Shown: piece by piece, positions 34,481 through 45,700 of the stretch | How the letters are laid out: each line of letters opens with the position of its first letter | Position numbering within the stretch: the stretch's first letter is position 1 | NCBI GenBank assembly: GCA_028023455.1 | Contig: JAQFVV010007274.1 | Location: 52,387 to 116,386 of the forward strand | Direction of reading: 5' to 3' | DNA: 64,000 bases | From: Epiperipatus broadwayi | Lineage: Eukaryota; Onychophora; Udeonychophora; Euonychophora; Peripatidae | Position numbers and translations under genes: made by a program | Notes under the pieces: model-generated | The model's input: only the letters and a program-made list of their open reading frames with translations | The model's database searches: none | What the model was told of the DNA's origin: nothing

Positions 34481-35538
34481 CTAATTCTTGCCTTCTATCA
34501 GGTGGTTCTTTGGCCAATGGTTAAAATCCAAGGTAGTAAGAAATTCAATCATTTCTCCTATATCTTTTATTTGACTGCCTGTCATTAATTGTTGTATGGT
34601 TAGTGGCATGTCACATCGGATAGTTCTATATTTCCATTTCCCCATATTCCACCAGTCTTTGGCAGAAACTTGCAGATGGTAACTGGCTATAGCTATCTGC
34701 TCATAAGGTCCTTTCTTATGAAATTGGAAGAACTTTTGTAAGCTCTCTAGGTAGGTTTGAGGGTTTTCCCTTATTTACACTCTAAAGATTTTAATGTGGA
34801 TCATCTTTGCAAAGTGGCTTTGGTGTCCACTGTCCATGCTTGTCTCCTCTTTAATGCTGACTTCATTCTCCAGTTCTTGTAGGCCTTCATTTTCTGGAAT
34901 GAAGTCTCTTTGTTCTTCACACTTATTTACATTTATTACACTATCTGCCTGCTCTTCTATGATCATAGGTTTGTCAGATCTTTCTAACTTCCTTTCATTT
35001 TTCATATCTTTAATCTCTTCTTTTTTAAACTATCTCTGAATATGCTCATTTCCTTTTCAATGCTGTCTTCATTCAATGGTTCTTGTAGGCCTTCATTTGT
35101 TGGAATCAGGTCTCTTTGCTCTTCACACTTATTTACATTTACTACACTATCTGTCTGCTCTTCTATTATCATAGGTTCATCAGATCTTTCTAACTTCCTT
35201 TCATTTTCCATATCTTTAGCTTCTTCTTTTTTACTAACTCGGGGTATTCCAAAACTTTCTTTTATCATTTCAAAACAACTGAAAATATTCTTGTTAATTT
35301 CCTGATACTTCCCATCCCTTATCTTTTCTTTTTCCTGTCTCTTTTTTGATTCTTCATCTCTTCTTGCTACTTCCTCATAAATTTTCCTCATTTTTCCCTA
35401 TTCTGTCCGTATTGCAAGTAACATTAAATTAAAGTCCATTGATCCTCTGTATTGTTGCAGAGCTTCCCTACACTCTGGTGTCGACTCCAAAGCTTCAGAT
35501 AAATCTACTTCCACTATACTAATATTTTCTGCTTCCAT
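34481..35538 (-). pseudogene. Gag-like pseudogene with internal duplication
   Basis: The frame opens with ATG at 35538 (MEAENISIVEVDLSEALEST), meets an in-frame TAG at 35400-35398 (after AIRTE) and reads on to a stop at 35004. A frameshift leads to a second segment from 35005 that repeats the preceding ~60 residues (NERKLERSDxPMIIEEQxDS). After a TAA it continues as PQTYLESLQKFFQFHKKGPY, then VSAKDWWNMGKWKY, ending at 34481. The KDWW stretch resembles the tryptophan-bearing core of retrotransposon Gag. Charged coiled-coil-like residues dominate the N-terminal half. No zinc knuckle is seen. The protein would have formed the element's particle. Confidence 0.6.
34815..35212. repeat. Tandem duplication of about 200 bp inside gag
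   Basis: 35012-35212 and 34815-35008 are direct copies (for example TTCACACTTATTTACATTTA in both). The duplication lies within coding sequence and would double a charged ~60-residue block. The copies differ at several positions, so it is older than the element's inactivation or has evolved since. Confidence 0.8.
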
Positions 35539-35800
35539 TTTCACTATTATATTTACTTATTTTATTTATTACTAGCATTAGACTATTCTCCACTGGTATC
35601 TTGGTCCTATCACACTCTTTCACTGCCCTCACCTACTCTACATTGCCCTATCTCTATATTTTATATATTGCTGTGCTTAACATATATATTACAATCAACT
35701 ACTGCTAACGCGTATAATAAGCCACTCCTCTCTATGATATATAATATAGTACTTTAATAAAATATTTACTGTTAACATGTACAATAGCCATTGCTGTCTA

Positions 35801-35801
<1 letters not shown>

Positions 35802-35850
<49 letters not shown>
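35802..35850. repeat. (TA)n microsatellite in the LTR element interior
   Basis: Pure TA tract in the leader region between the primer site and gag. A second lies at 35919-35971. AATAGTACTTTAATAAAATA recurs near 35740 and 35851, so the TA tract appears to have been duplicated with its flank. Confidence 0.9.
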
Positions 35851-35854
<4 letters not shown>

Positions 35855-35915
35855 GTACTTTAATAAAATATTTACTGCTACTGCTTTCTCATTTAGTGAC
35901 TGATTACTTTCTCTT

Positions 35916-35918
<3 letters not shown>

Positions 35919-35971
<53 letters not shown>
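35919..35971. repeat. (TA)n microsatellite in the LTR element interior
   Basis: Second TA tract in the element leader. Confidence 0.9.
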
Positions 35972-35974
<3 letters not shown>

Positions 35975-36227
35975 ACTAAATCCGAGTATTTTCATTCCTT
36001 CTTAAATTTATACACATATCCCTGCTTTCCTTAAATTTGTTATTACACCTACCATTCTTTCATTCACTCAACCCACATTATTTCACTCGATTTTTTTTTC
36101 ATTATTTTTATCAAAAACAAATTTGTATATATAGCAAAATTAACTAACTCGGGTAACGAACGCTACAAAAAAATTTACATGCATTATAAATCTGCTCAGG
36201 GAATGGGCTTTTGTATTGAAGCCTCCA

Positions 36228-36241
36228 CATTGTCAGCGCCA
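36228..36241 (-). promoter_or_regulatory. Primer-binding-site candidate
   Basis: TGGCGCTGACAATG on minus, two bases after the LTR terminus. A TGG start is expected of sites pairing with a tRNA 3' CCA. I cannot identify the tRNA. Confidence 0.65.
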
Positions 36242-36243
36242 AA

Positions 36244-38768
36244 TGCTAAATAAAAATTATACTATGCAATGGTCAGTAACATGTGATTCCTTTACATAGT
36301 GCAGAATTCGACCACCACACAGAACTGCAGCACCATCTAGATAGCGAAGCTACCCTTAGTACTGAGTTCGAACATAGTTTATCGGTTCCACAATACAATC
36401 TACAAAACAATGCAGCTGATTCTACATTAGTAAATACTTCTTTAGGCATGGTGATCAGGGAAATGCAAGAGAATCAAGAATTTTATTTCGAGTTAGCCAA
36501 TAATAACAGCAATATTAAATATTTATATTTTACACAATCGAGGAAATATTATATGGAATGGGTATCGAATAAATAAAGATGGAATGGCAGATGTATAGTT
36601 TGAAATTATTTATTTAAAACATTATAATAAATCATTTAACGGTAAGATTAATAATATTGGCAAGATTTAAATCTCAGTAGCGGAATTTTCCGATACCGTT
36701 GTATATTAAAGAAATACGTTTATTTATTTAGAAACATTTTATGCAAAATTATTTAACTAATAATACTTTATATTTAAGATCTTAGTAGGGGTATTTTCCG
36801 ATACTGTTATGTTTACAAAGAAATAAATTTATTTCATGACATAATCTAGCTAACTAAATTTTTCAAGCAAGTATTTCAAGAGCATGCCTTCGGGGATTTA
36901 TACCTTTGCAATGAAAGAATCTAAAGTAGGATTAATTGTAGTGGCAGACATATATTTATTTAATTAAAGATATTTACTAATTACTATGGGCAAACATTTA
37001 TTTGAGAGTGAGTTATGTCACTAATGCAGAGATGGAGTTATACATTGAATAATAGAGTTAATAAAAATAAACATGTGGTACATCTAGAAAGGCGATATGG
37101 AATGGCAGTATATTGAAAATGCAATGCCATGGATGAGTTTAGAACAATGGCCTGGCTTTTGCTGTAGCCCCAAAGAGATAAGGTCTCACATAAGCATAAC
37201 CAGGAACAAGTGGTTCGTGCCACGATTGCTTCCAGGCTGCATGATGGTCGTTAAGTCCTATGGAACATTCATTCATCAGCTTTTGTAGAACAACTGGGTT
37301 TATTTAAAATCCTAAAAAATCTGGAGCATCCAAAGCTTATAATAGGTCATTGTGTCTCTAAAATATAACACATGTATAATCTATGGACTATTATGTTAAG
37401 ATTTAAATATATTTTATAACTCAGCCATCCATTATCAACATTTAATAAAGAATGTTTTTGACTCTCAAAGAAATGCAATTTATGGAATTACTAATTAAAA
37501 ACTTAATAAAATATAAAACAATAGTTAAGCTGGGTGAGTATTAATAACTAATGTCAGCCATTTGATAAGTAGTAGACCCCTGCATTACAATAAATGAAGC
37601 ATTGAATTTATATTTAGAAAATTATAAAGATTTCCAAGAATGCGATAATTAAATAATAAATATGTAAAATCTAGAATTACGTACTCAATGAAGATAGAAT
37701 TAGGCAAGCTAGATTATTGACAAAATTTATATAATAAATTATTAAATTTATAGTTTTACAAATGAGAATTTTACAGTTTATAAGTAATATAAAGAATGAG
37801 ATATATCATGATATTAGTAGAGTACACTAGAGCTTGGGTAGTACAGGTACATGTTTTATGAGAAGTTTTCAAATTCAGTAGTCAGTAGAAAATTGTTCAT
37901 GATCTCCATAGTAGCAGTTCTTTCCAGTGTTTAGATGGTTCATTTAATTTAACAGCAGCAGCAGCTTTCTAATTGTTCAGGCAGCATATCTTGGTTGGTG
38001 TTCTGGAGGGCATATGTGAAGGTTCGTGGCATACTATAGACCATCTTCGGGAAAAATAGTCTTTGACGCTTTCTACTCACACATACTGTGGTAGGTAAAT
38101 TAATATATATCTGGAGACCCTCTGATCAAGAGCAAAGCTACAGTTCAACTGAGAGTTCTCAGAAAGTCCAAAATGTCCTCCTTTCTTGATCTTATCTTTT
38201 AACTTTTGTTATATTTTATTTTGGATTCAATCATTTGCCCCGAGGATAATCAATACATTCTTATACATTTAATTCTATAGAAAGCTGCTTTACTATTTAT
38301 TGTTCACATTTAATTTTACATTTACATTTTAGTAATTAGATCTTAGGAAATTTTTCTTTTTAATTAATCTATTATCTCTCACCAACCATTACTTTTAAAA
38401 TATCAAATACAAAAGAGAACATACAATTATTTTTACTTTTAATTAAATATTACAATCTATTTCTAAAATTATTTCTAACAAAGCAATAAATAACGAACTT
38501 TATAATTTAAAATAAATGGTTAAAATTATATATTTTTATATACTAAAAAAAATACAAATTACATTAATTATTTTTATCCATTGCTTTAAATTTGTTATCG
38601 AAACGTGTGTGTGTTTATGGAGGATTTTACATATGTTTATTCATTTTTAATATTGCTACACACACAATTCAATACCAAAAAAGTTTAAATTTGGGTAGGA
38701 TAGAGTTGTGGGTGAGAGATGATAGAAAAGGTCAAACTTAAGATTCAAATGTGAATCTTACTGTTTCC
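36244..38768 (-). repeat. 5' LTR of the element (right copy)
   Basis: Begins TGCTAAAT on the plus strand next to the primer-site candidate and ends at about 38768 (GTTTCCC). A 97-codon plus-strand frame at 36283-36576 is interrupted by stops in the other LTR copy, so I do not call it a gene. Confidence 0.85.
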
Positions 38769-39283
38769 CAGATAAAGCCAGTCATATATTATGTGACGTT
38801 ACTTTCTAAGCTTGTATTACAGAAATATAATAGAAGGAACTTATGAATAGCTCTAAAAGCTATTATTGATAAGTGCCAAAGAGAATGTTTATAAAATCGC
38901 TATAATTATCTTCATCCTCAGACCAATCTGTTTTGAGCTGTTGCCTCATGTTAGTGAAGAGTTGGAGCATACAGACCTTAGATTTAAAATACTAACTCGA
39001 TATTTCAAATTTTTACTTAATAATTATATATTAGGTAAGTGCTGACTTTTGAGTTGGTATTTTAGATCTACTGTCTGAGTGTCTAGCTCCTAACTACCAT
39101 GAATGAAAGCTCAAATCCAATCAGTCTGAGAATGAAAATAATTCTAGATAGAGATTCTGTAGGCATTCTCTTCAGCATTTATCAATATATAAATTGTTAG
39201 AGCTATTTGTATTCTCCTTATATTACATTTTTTTAATACAAGCTTAAAAAGCAAAGTCACATAATAAATGACTTGCTTAATTG

Positions 39284-39284
<1 letters not shown>
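38769..39284. mobile_element. E6 right fragment: retrozyme palindrome continuing after the LTR element
   Basis: Family words resume (CTTTCTAAGCTTGTATTA, TTGATAAGTGCCAAAGAGAA). The palindrome centre is near 39010, after which the sequence is inverted (AGGTAAGTGCTGACTTTTGA, GCATTTATCAATATATAAA) up to a (TA)n tract. Hammerhead relics lie at 38915-38959 (minus) and about 39069-39118 (plus). Confidence 0.75.
38915..38959 (-). ncRNA. Degenerate hammerhead, E6 unit 2
   Basis: Minus strand: CTTCA, CTAACAT (core G5 lost), GAGGC...GCTC, AAAA, helix III region ending GGTC with cut at 38921/38920, TGAGGA. Helix I TCTTCA/TGAGGA still pairs over six positions. Confidence 0.45.

Positions 39285-39358
<74 letters not shown>
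39285..39358. repeat. (TA)n microsatellite at the right end of E6
   Basis: Pure TA tract of about 74 bp. Confidence 0.9.
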
Positions 39359-39367
<9 letters not shown>

Positions 39368-40228
39368 CATGACCATGCACATAAACCGAACATGAGGGAA
39401 AATATGGCGACATGCCGGAGTAAGAAGAAATTTTAAAACTTTACCATAACAGTGTTATGGACACAGAATATACTTTTCGGAAGGTTGATTCCTACATACC
39501 TTTGGGGGATTACTCTAAATCAACCCCTTACACCACTCCCAGAAGAAAATTTAACTCTCCTCCTGAAAGGATATGCAAGTTCAAATGATATTAGAGCATG
39601 TGTGCTGATAAATAATTATTCATAAAAAATTTATAAATAAGTATCCTTGTGTTAAAATAGAGATTTAAAACCCGATAAAATGATTTCCCATTTGTTAGCT
39701 CAGCATACTCTTTTCTCAGTTAAAGAATGGGGATCGGAAAACTCGCATAATTAATTAATAATATAGTTAGAGAAAGTAAATGACAAAGAGGATAAAAAAA
39801 ATATGGCAGTAGTCGCTTTAGAATTATAATATAAATATTTTATTAACACATTACCCCATACCATTTATAATATGAATACATTCCCAGATCGATTAAATAT
39901 ATGAAACAAATATTACACTACATAAAACATATTAATAAAACAAAACTATAATCATAAAGAAATACTTAATAAAGCAATAAATAAACTAAATAAAGGAAAA
40001 AAAATTTTTTAATAAGAAAATAAATCAAATAATTATACGTGAGAGATAGTGATCTGTGGATTATAAGTAAACTCACACACATGCATTACTCAAATAAGGA
40101 AAAATTAACAAGGTATATACAGGTGTGTTTGTGTATGTATGTACATGAGATATATATTTATGAAATGGGTATTAAATTTAAAATAAAATCAACACAAAAA
40201 ATAGTGTACCCAATAAAGTCTATACGCT
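39359..40228. other. Sequence of mixed composition, no gene seen
   Basis: Contains the perfect odd palindrome CCATAACAGTGTTATGG at 39443-39459. Otherwise nothing recognised. Confidence 0.5.
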
Positions 40229-40340
40229 TCATTCTTGTATGGGTTTTGAGTGAGCTATACGTTCATCTACTGCGGCAAAGGCTGGACTTGACTGCATTAT
40301 AAGTTCATAGAATTGATCATCATCTCTTTGGTGCTTGAAT
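40229..40340 (-). other. Coding-like segment, possible terminal exon or gag relic
   Basis: On minus, a 36-codon stretch ending at TGA (40231-40229) has amino acid and base composition unlike its surroundings (DDDQFYELIMQSSPAFAAVD, then ERIAHSKPIQE). A TAA lies just upstream and CCTAAG at 40346-40341 could be a splice acceptor. I do not recognise the family. It could be a relic of a retroelement protein. Confidence 0.25.
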
Positions 40341-41785
40341 CTTAGGATTTACATTCCATTGGGACGCCAGGAGCGGAGCTGGAAGTACGCACTGAAGTGG
40401 CCTTCTACTCCATAGTCATTCTATATACAGGAAAGGGCTTGATGTGTATCTTTAGACTGGACAATGGATATTAGACACTATAAACAGTCTTTTCTTGTTT
40501 TCCTAATTCTAGATTTATTACTGGCTTCAATGGCATGTTGCAATTAAACTTCCATTGGCATCAACCGAGTATATGGTGGAATAATCATCTGCTCATTTAG
40601 CTTTCCAATAGTTGACTAGATAACTGATGCTTCTCAACACCACTTAGTAGTCTGATATTTAAACTGTTGGCTACTCACTGGTTAACTGCTTGACTGGTTA
40701 TTTGACTGATTGCATGAATTAGTGTCCGTTTGTTTAGAATGACTGAATACCTTTTTAGTTAGAGTAAATCCCTCCAATTAGATTGAATCAGAGTCAGCAT
40801 GCTTGCTAAAAAGGTTGCAAAACTTTGCATGGTTCCATTAATAGCATTAGTTTAACAATAAACTTAGACTCAGGCTCCTCATAAGATTTGTCTTTTCAAA
40901 ACAAAAATGAACTGCTTTCTCCCAACTTCAGAACAAATCTATATCCCCTCAATTCATGTATCCTCTCCAAGAAAAAAAAATCAATTAATTAAATCTTTTT
41001 TTTTGGTTTTACTAATTGTTCTAAGAATTTGATTTCCAATTAGTTTTTTTTTTATATCTCCATTCAGATCACATATATCACTAATGAAAATTTTAATAAA
41101 TGATAACGTCTTTTCTTTTTTTTTTTTTAGTAATTACATTATTACAATCAAAGTTTTAACAAAAATATTTCACTTAGAATGGGCATTCTTCTCTCCCTGC
41201 ATTATTGCAAGTTTAATCAAGTTCCTTTTGTCCAGTTGAAATTATTTTAGAAGGGCCAGGAAATCAGAATGCCTTTAGGCTTTTCTTAAATTTAAGACAA
41301 TGACTTGCTCAAATGCAACTGAATAGAAAAATGACTGTTAAAACCTCGATTTTGAAATTATTCTTAAATATTTTTAATTAACAGTAATATTTAAAATTTT
41401 CTTTTTTACAATTTGTAAACACTCAAAAAATATAAATACAGAATAACAATTTGCTAAATAAACGCTGTTTCTTTAACAAACAAAAATATTTAAAATTATA
41501 AATACATTTTGGAGTTTCTTTTTCTTTTTAAAAAAAAAAAAAAATTAAAATTACAAATACTTATTTCTACGCCTTTAAGCATCAGCTTTAAACATATGTG
41601 TGTGTGAGTTTATATTATCGTCACAGTTCTCTCTCTTAATTTATAACAAATTTTAATTATATAAATAGTATATTCACCCCACCCCACCCCATTTAATGGC
41701 TTTTTATATATTTTCGACCAATATGTTATCTGACCTTATCTTGTGCTTAGCCACATCAAACGTGCCTGGCACAATATATATATAT
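40341..41785. other. No gene seen
   Basis: Somewhat GC-richer to about 40560, then AT-rich with poly-T runs and a CCCCACCCCACCCC run at about 41677. Nothing recognised. Confidence 0.5.
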
Positions 41786-41835
41786 ATATTTATAAATTTT
41801 AATGGTAAATACAATATTATAGTTTAAATTCTTTT

Positions 41836-41880
41836 GTAGCACTTTCGTTTACATGGTAATCTTCATCAGCTTTAACTGAG
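41836..41880 (-). ncRNA. Hammerhead-like ribozyme, PLE2 left arm
   Basis: Minus strand: CTGATGA (41869-41863), helix II GATTAC-CAT-GTAAAC (five of six pairs), GAAA (41846-41843), helix III AG-TG-CT, A17, then CAAAAG. The core is canonical. The proximal part of helix I is weak. Confidence 0.55.
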
Positions 41881-42259
41881 TTTCAATTTTTTTAAACTTA
41901 ATGTTATGTATGTTTTCATAAGCTGTGTATGGCCATGTTTGCAACTAGCCCATTAATAACATCATCCTTATATTTATCAATAAAAATTGCCTTTTTAATT
42001 TTCCTCTTTTAATGATTTCTTCCATTAATATTTTTATTTCACTACTATTAAATGTAAATCTATAATGACCATGAAAAGACTTGTAATTATAGATTTACAT
42101 TTAATAGTACTAACATAAAAACACTAATGGATGAAATAAATCATAAAAAGAGGAATATTAAAGAGGCAATTTTGATTAATAAATATAAGGATGATGTTAT
42201 TATTAGGTAAGTTGCAAATATGGCCATACACAGCTTATGGATTAAAAAATTTGAAATTC

Positions 42260-42312
42260 AGTTAAAGCTGACAAGGATTACCATGTAATCGAAAGCACTA
42301 CAAAAGAATTTA
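42260..42312 (+). ncRNA. Hammerhead-like ribozyme, PLE2 right arm
   Basis: Plus strand: CTGACAA (42268-42274, G8 mutated), helix II GATTAC-CAT-GTAATC with all six pairs, GAAA (42291-42294), AG-CA-CT-A, CAAAAG. AAATTC (42253-42258) could pair with GAATTT (42306-42311) as distal helix I. The mutation at G8 predicts inactivity. Confidence 0.5.
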
Positions 42313-42346
42313 AACTATCATATTGTATTTACTGTTAAAAAATTTT

Positions 42347-42743
42347 TAATATATAATATTTTATAATGGGTATTGTATTTTACATTTAATATATATATAT
42401 ATATACATTTTTCACATTTTTACTAGATCTAGTAGGCCTTCTTTTACTCACCATAAATTTAGTGAAATTTAACCAAGCTATGGATGTGAAATATATCTGA
42501 TTACTATTTTTAAAACATAGCTATATTTCCTGGTTAATTGGCCTACCAATTATTTCAACTTACAGTATCAAAGGAATCAGCTTTTATTTCTTTTTGTAAG
42601 GGTGCCAGCATTCATATAAGAATCTGTTGCATAGCATCTCAAAAACTAAAAAGAAAAAGGATTTTAAAATAATCTGTCATATTTTACCATAACTAAGAAT
42701 ATTTTCTAGTTATTATTATGCCTGAAGCTTAGTTAACAAATAT
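42347..42743. other. AT-rich sequence, nothing recognised
   Basis: Contains a short TA run at 42391-42405. No gene. Confidence 0.5.
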
Positions 42744-45700
42744 TGTCAAAGGTAAATTATATTTTCAAATCTTAATAAACTAATATTAATAAATTTATTG
42801 ATTATTATTAATAACACACAATGAAAAAAAATTGATGAAAATAAAATTTCTTTTATTTTAATAAACTTAAAATATTTTTAAGTTAAATAATTAAATAACA
42901 TTGAAAAATACACACCCTAATCTAGATAATGAATCAATTGGTAAAAAAAAAAAAAAACAGTTAAACAATTATATTTCTTAGGTGACCAAAAATCTCTTGA
43001 ATAATACATTTTAAAGTCTTTATCAGGATTATTTTAAGCTTGTTTTTAATAATTGTTCGCAAACTTTATGTCACAATCAGGAAAAGTTCCTCTTAGCTTA
43101 CCAGTAAGTTGGTGTAGATTTATGGGATCTCAAGCTCATAGGAATTTCCATTGGTCTCTTCTGCTGGTGTCTTCAATCATTGTTCCATTCTATAGCTGGA
43201 GAAAAAAAGCACAGTTGTGGTGACCTTTCATTGCAAAAAAGCAGTATTCACACAGCTCCGTTTTCATGCTTGCATGATAGCTTGGTACAGCAAGTGGCAT
43301 ACCTGTGCAAAAGTATATTATTGCCACAGGTTATGCTCATGAAAACTGCCAACTATAAGACATGGACCCAGAAGGTAAAGAAAAAGACCTAGTCAAAGTT
43401 GTTTTCTTCTTTTTATACCTTGATCTAGTTTATTGACTTCTGCACATACTTTTTTCTTTTGTCCTTTTGTTAAAAATACACATTGATAATCTTGGGCATT
43501 CTTTTGTATTTTTCAGCTACAAAATTTTTCTTTCATAAAGTTTTTCTGCCATTTTTAATTAGCTAAAACAATTTTCTTTTAGCATATTTGGATTAGTAAT
43601 TTGTGTGTCTTTTGTACTTTTCAATTTTTACCTTTATTTTTTAATTAGATACAAAAAATATGGACAAAAAATTTACTTTCATTTTACATTTAAAAAAAAA
43701 AAAGATTATACAAACGAAAAAAATTTACTTGCAACTTTTTAATAAGATGACTAAATTTACTTTTTTTAGCTTTTAAATAATTTAAATGCCAATATATATG
43801 GACCATCTACTTGTAGATGGTACAATATCATCCATCTCCACAAACAAGAATAAAATATGAATTTGAAATTTTATTCTTAATAACATTAAAGTATAACTTT
43901 TTTGTATTACCATACTGATATTTTTGCAGACTCATTCACAAGTGGTGTGCAGCTTTAACATCCACTTTTAGGTCTTACATGGTGGGAATGATTTGCACAT
44001 TCATCTGTGTCCTTTATGCTAACAATAAGAAGCCTGAGACAAAGCACATACAAGCGTTGCTCATTGTTTTGAGACTTATTGACTCATGGTGTTTGGTCCA
44101 CTCTCCCCTTTCTCAGAAACCAGCTCTTTAAGACTCGCAGCATTCAAGGATGGTCTTATGTCACCTACTGTGTATAAAAGGACTTAGGACTATGCTTTAT
44201 TTCCCTCTCCAGTATCCACCTTCCCGGTCAATGTTGTGAATTAAAATCTACATCAGATGCAATTTGTATATTTCTTCCTGCAAGTCATATTTAAAAAAAA
44301 TATTTTTATAGTTGTATAATCAGGGTTTAACTAGTTAGTTATTTTTAAAAAAAAAACTATTCATTATCTGGCTATGGATTTTTGGCCATCATTGTGAGGT
44401 TATTTATAAAATAATGAAGTATCTCAGGTTGTGGTTGCTGTATTGAAGTCTCACATTGGGAAGCCATTGTAATGACCACTGCATTATTAGGGTTTTTTAT
44501 GAGTTAACTCTCATACTCAGTGATGAAATTATATTCTATCTATTAATTTTTTTTCATGAGGAAAAACGAATAAGATTTAATGGTTACAATTGTCTTTCCT
44601 GGTCACCCAACACCCTTTCAATGAATGTAACTATTAAAATAATGGAATCGAATAAACCAGCTTTTAATTTATTTGAAACTCTCCAAAATTCTGCATCGGA
44701 ATTCATTGGTCAAACCCCTTTTATTTAGTTATGATAAAATTATCTGGAATCTCTGGAGGATTGTTTCACTACAGTGTTCACAAAAGTAAGTTATATTCTC
44801 AAACCTTAATAAACTAATATTAATGAATTTAATAATTATTAATAATAAGGTACAATAAAAAATGATGAAAGTAAAATCTCTTTTATTCTAATAAACTTAA
44901 AATATTTTTAAGTTAAATAATTAAATAATGTTGGAAAGTACACACACTAAACCAGATAATGAATCAATTAGTAAAAAAAGTTAAACAATTATATTTCTTA
45001 GGTAAACAAGAGTCTCTTGAATAATAAAATTTAAAGACTTTATCGGGATTATTTTAAGCTTATTTTTAAGAATTGTTTGCAAACCTTATGTCACAATCGG
45101 GAAAAGTTACTCTTAGCTTACCGGTAAGTCAGTGTAGATTTATGGGATCCTGAGCTCATAGGAATTTCCATTGGTCTCTCCTGCCGGAGTCTTCAAATAA
45201 TGTTCTGTTCTATAGCTTGAGAAAAAAGCACAGTTGTGGTGACCATTTCATTGCAAAAAAGTGGTATTCACACAGCTCCCATCCATGCTTATATGACAGC
45301 TTGGTACAGCAAGTGGCATATCTGTGCAAAATTATATTATTGCCACAGGTTATGTTCATAAAAACTCCCAATTTTAAGATAAAGAAGCAGAAGGTAAATA
45401 ACAAAAACCTAGATCGATGTTGATCTCTTCTTTTTATACCTCAATCTAGTTTTTTGACTTCTGTGCATACTTTTTCTTTTGTTCTTTTGTTAAAAATATA
45501 CATTTATAATATTGTGCATTCCTTTGTATTTTTCAGCTACAAAGTTCTCTTTTTTATAAAGTCTTTCTGCAATCTTTAATTAGCTAAAATATTTTTCTTT
45601 ATCTTATCTGGATTAGTAATTTGTGTGTCTTTGGTTCTTTTCAATTTTTACTTTTATTTTTTAATTAGATACAAAAAAAATATGGATGAAAAATTTACTT

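Larger units (their letters stand above)
31738..38768 (-). mobile_element. Non-autonomous LTR retrotransposon, about 7.0 kb, gag remnant only
   Basis: Two direct repeats of about 2.52 kb (31738-34261 and 36244-38768) flank a 1982-bp interior. Read on minus, the 5' LTR ends in CA at 36244, then two bases, then TGGCGCTGACAATG (36241-36228) as a primer-binding-site candidate. A broken gag follows. AGGGGAAGTCAGAGAAAA (34279-34262) forms a polypurine tract directly before TGAAACAG, the start of the 3' LTR. There is no protease, RT or integrase, so it depended on a helper. About ten differences in the first ~205 aligned bases of the LTR coding-like edge suggest an insertion that is not recent. I found no clear target duplication. 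It interrupts retrozyme E6. Confidence 0.85.
41786..42346. mobile_element. PLE2: compact palindromic element with a hammerhead-like core in each arm
   Basis: The left arm (41786-42079) and right arm (about 42090-42346) are inverted copies around a short centre. Matches include ATCTATAATGACCATGAAAA near 42059 against TGTAATTATAGATTTACATT near 42089, and AAGCTGTGTATGGCCAT near 41920 against its complement near 42218. TA runs lie outside both ends (41774-41790 and 42391-42405). The interior right arm reads as coding-like text (MDEINHKKRNIKEAILINKY) for about 45 residues. Arm ends with CTGATGA...GAAA cores fit PLE pseudo-LTRs; no RT remains, so the PLE assignment is by likeness. Confidence 0.6.

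Noticed and set aside
36283-36576. 97-codon plus-strand frame in the right LTR
   Set aside because: The matching stretch of the left LTR has stop codons, and the element reads on the other strand. It is probably chance.
31730-38780. Target-site duplication for the LTR element
   Set aside because: I compared the bases next to both outer LTR ends and saw no convincing 4-6-bp match. The left terminus appears degraded.
43180-43392. Frame repeated in both 1.07-kb repeats (also 45217-45423)
   Set aside because: It recurs because of the direct repeat. The amino acid sequence shows no family features and the frame is short.
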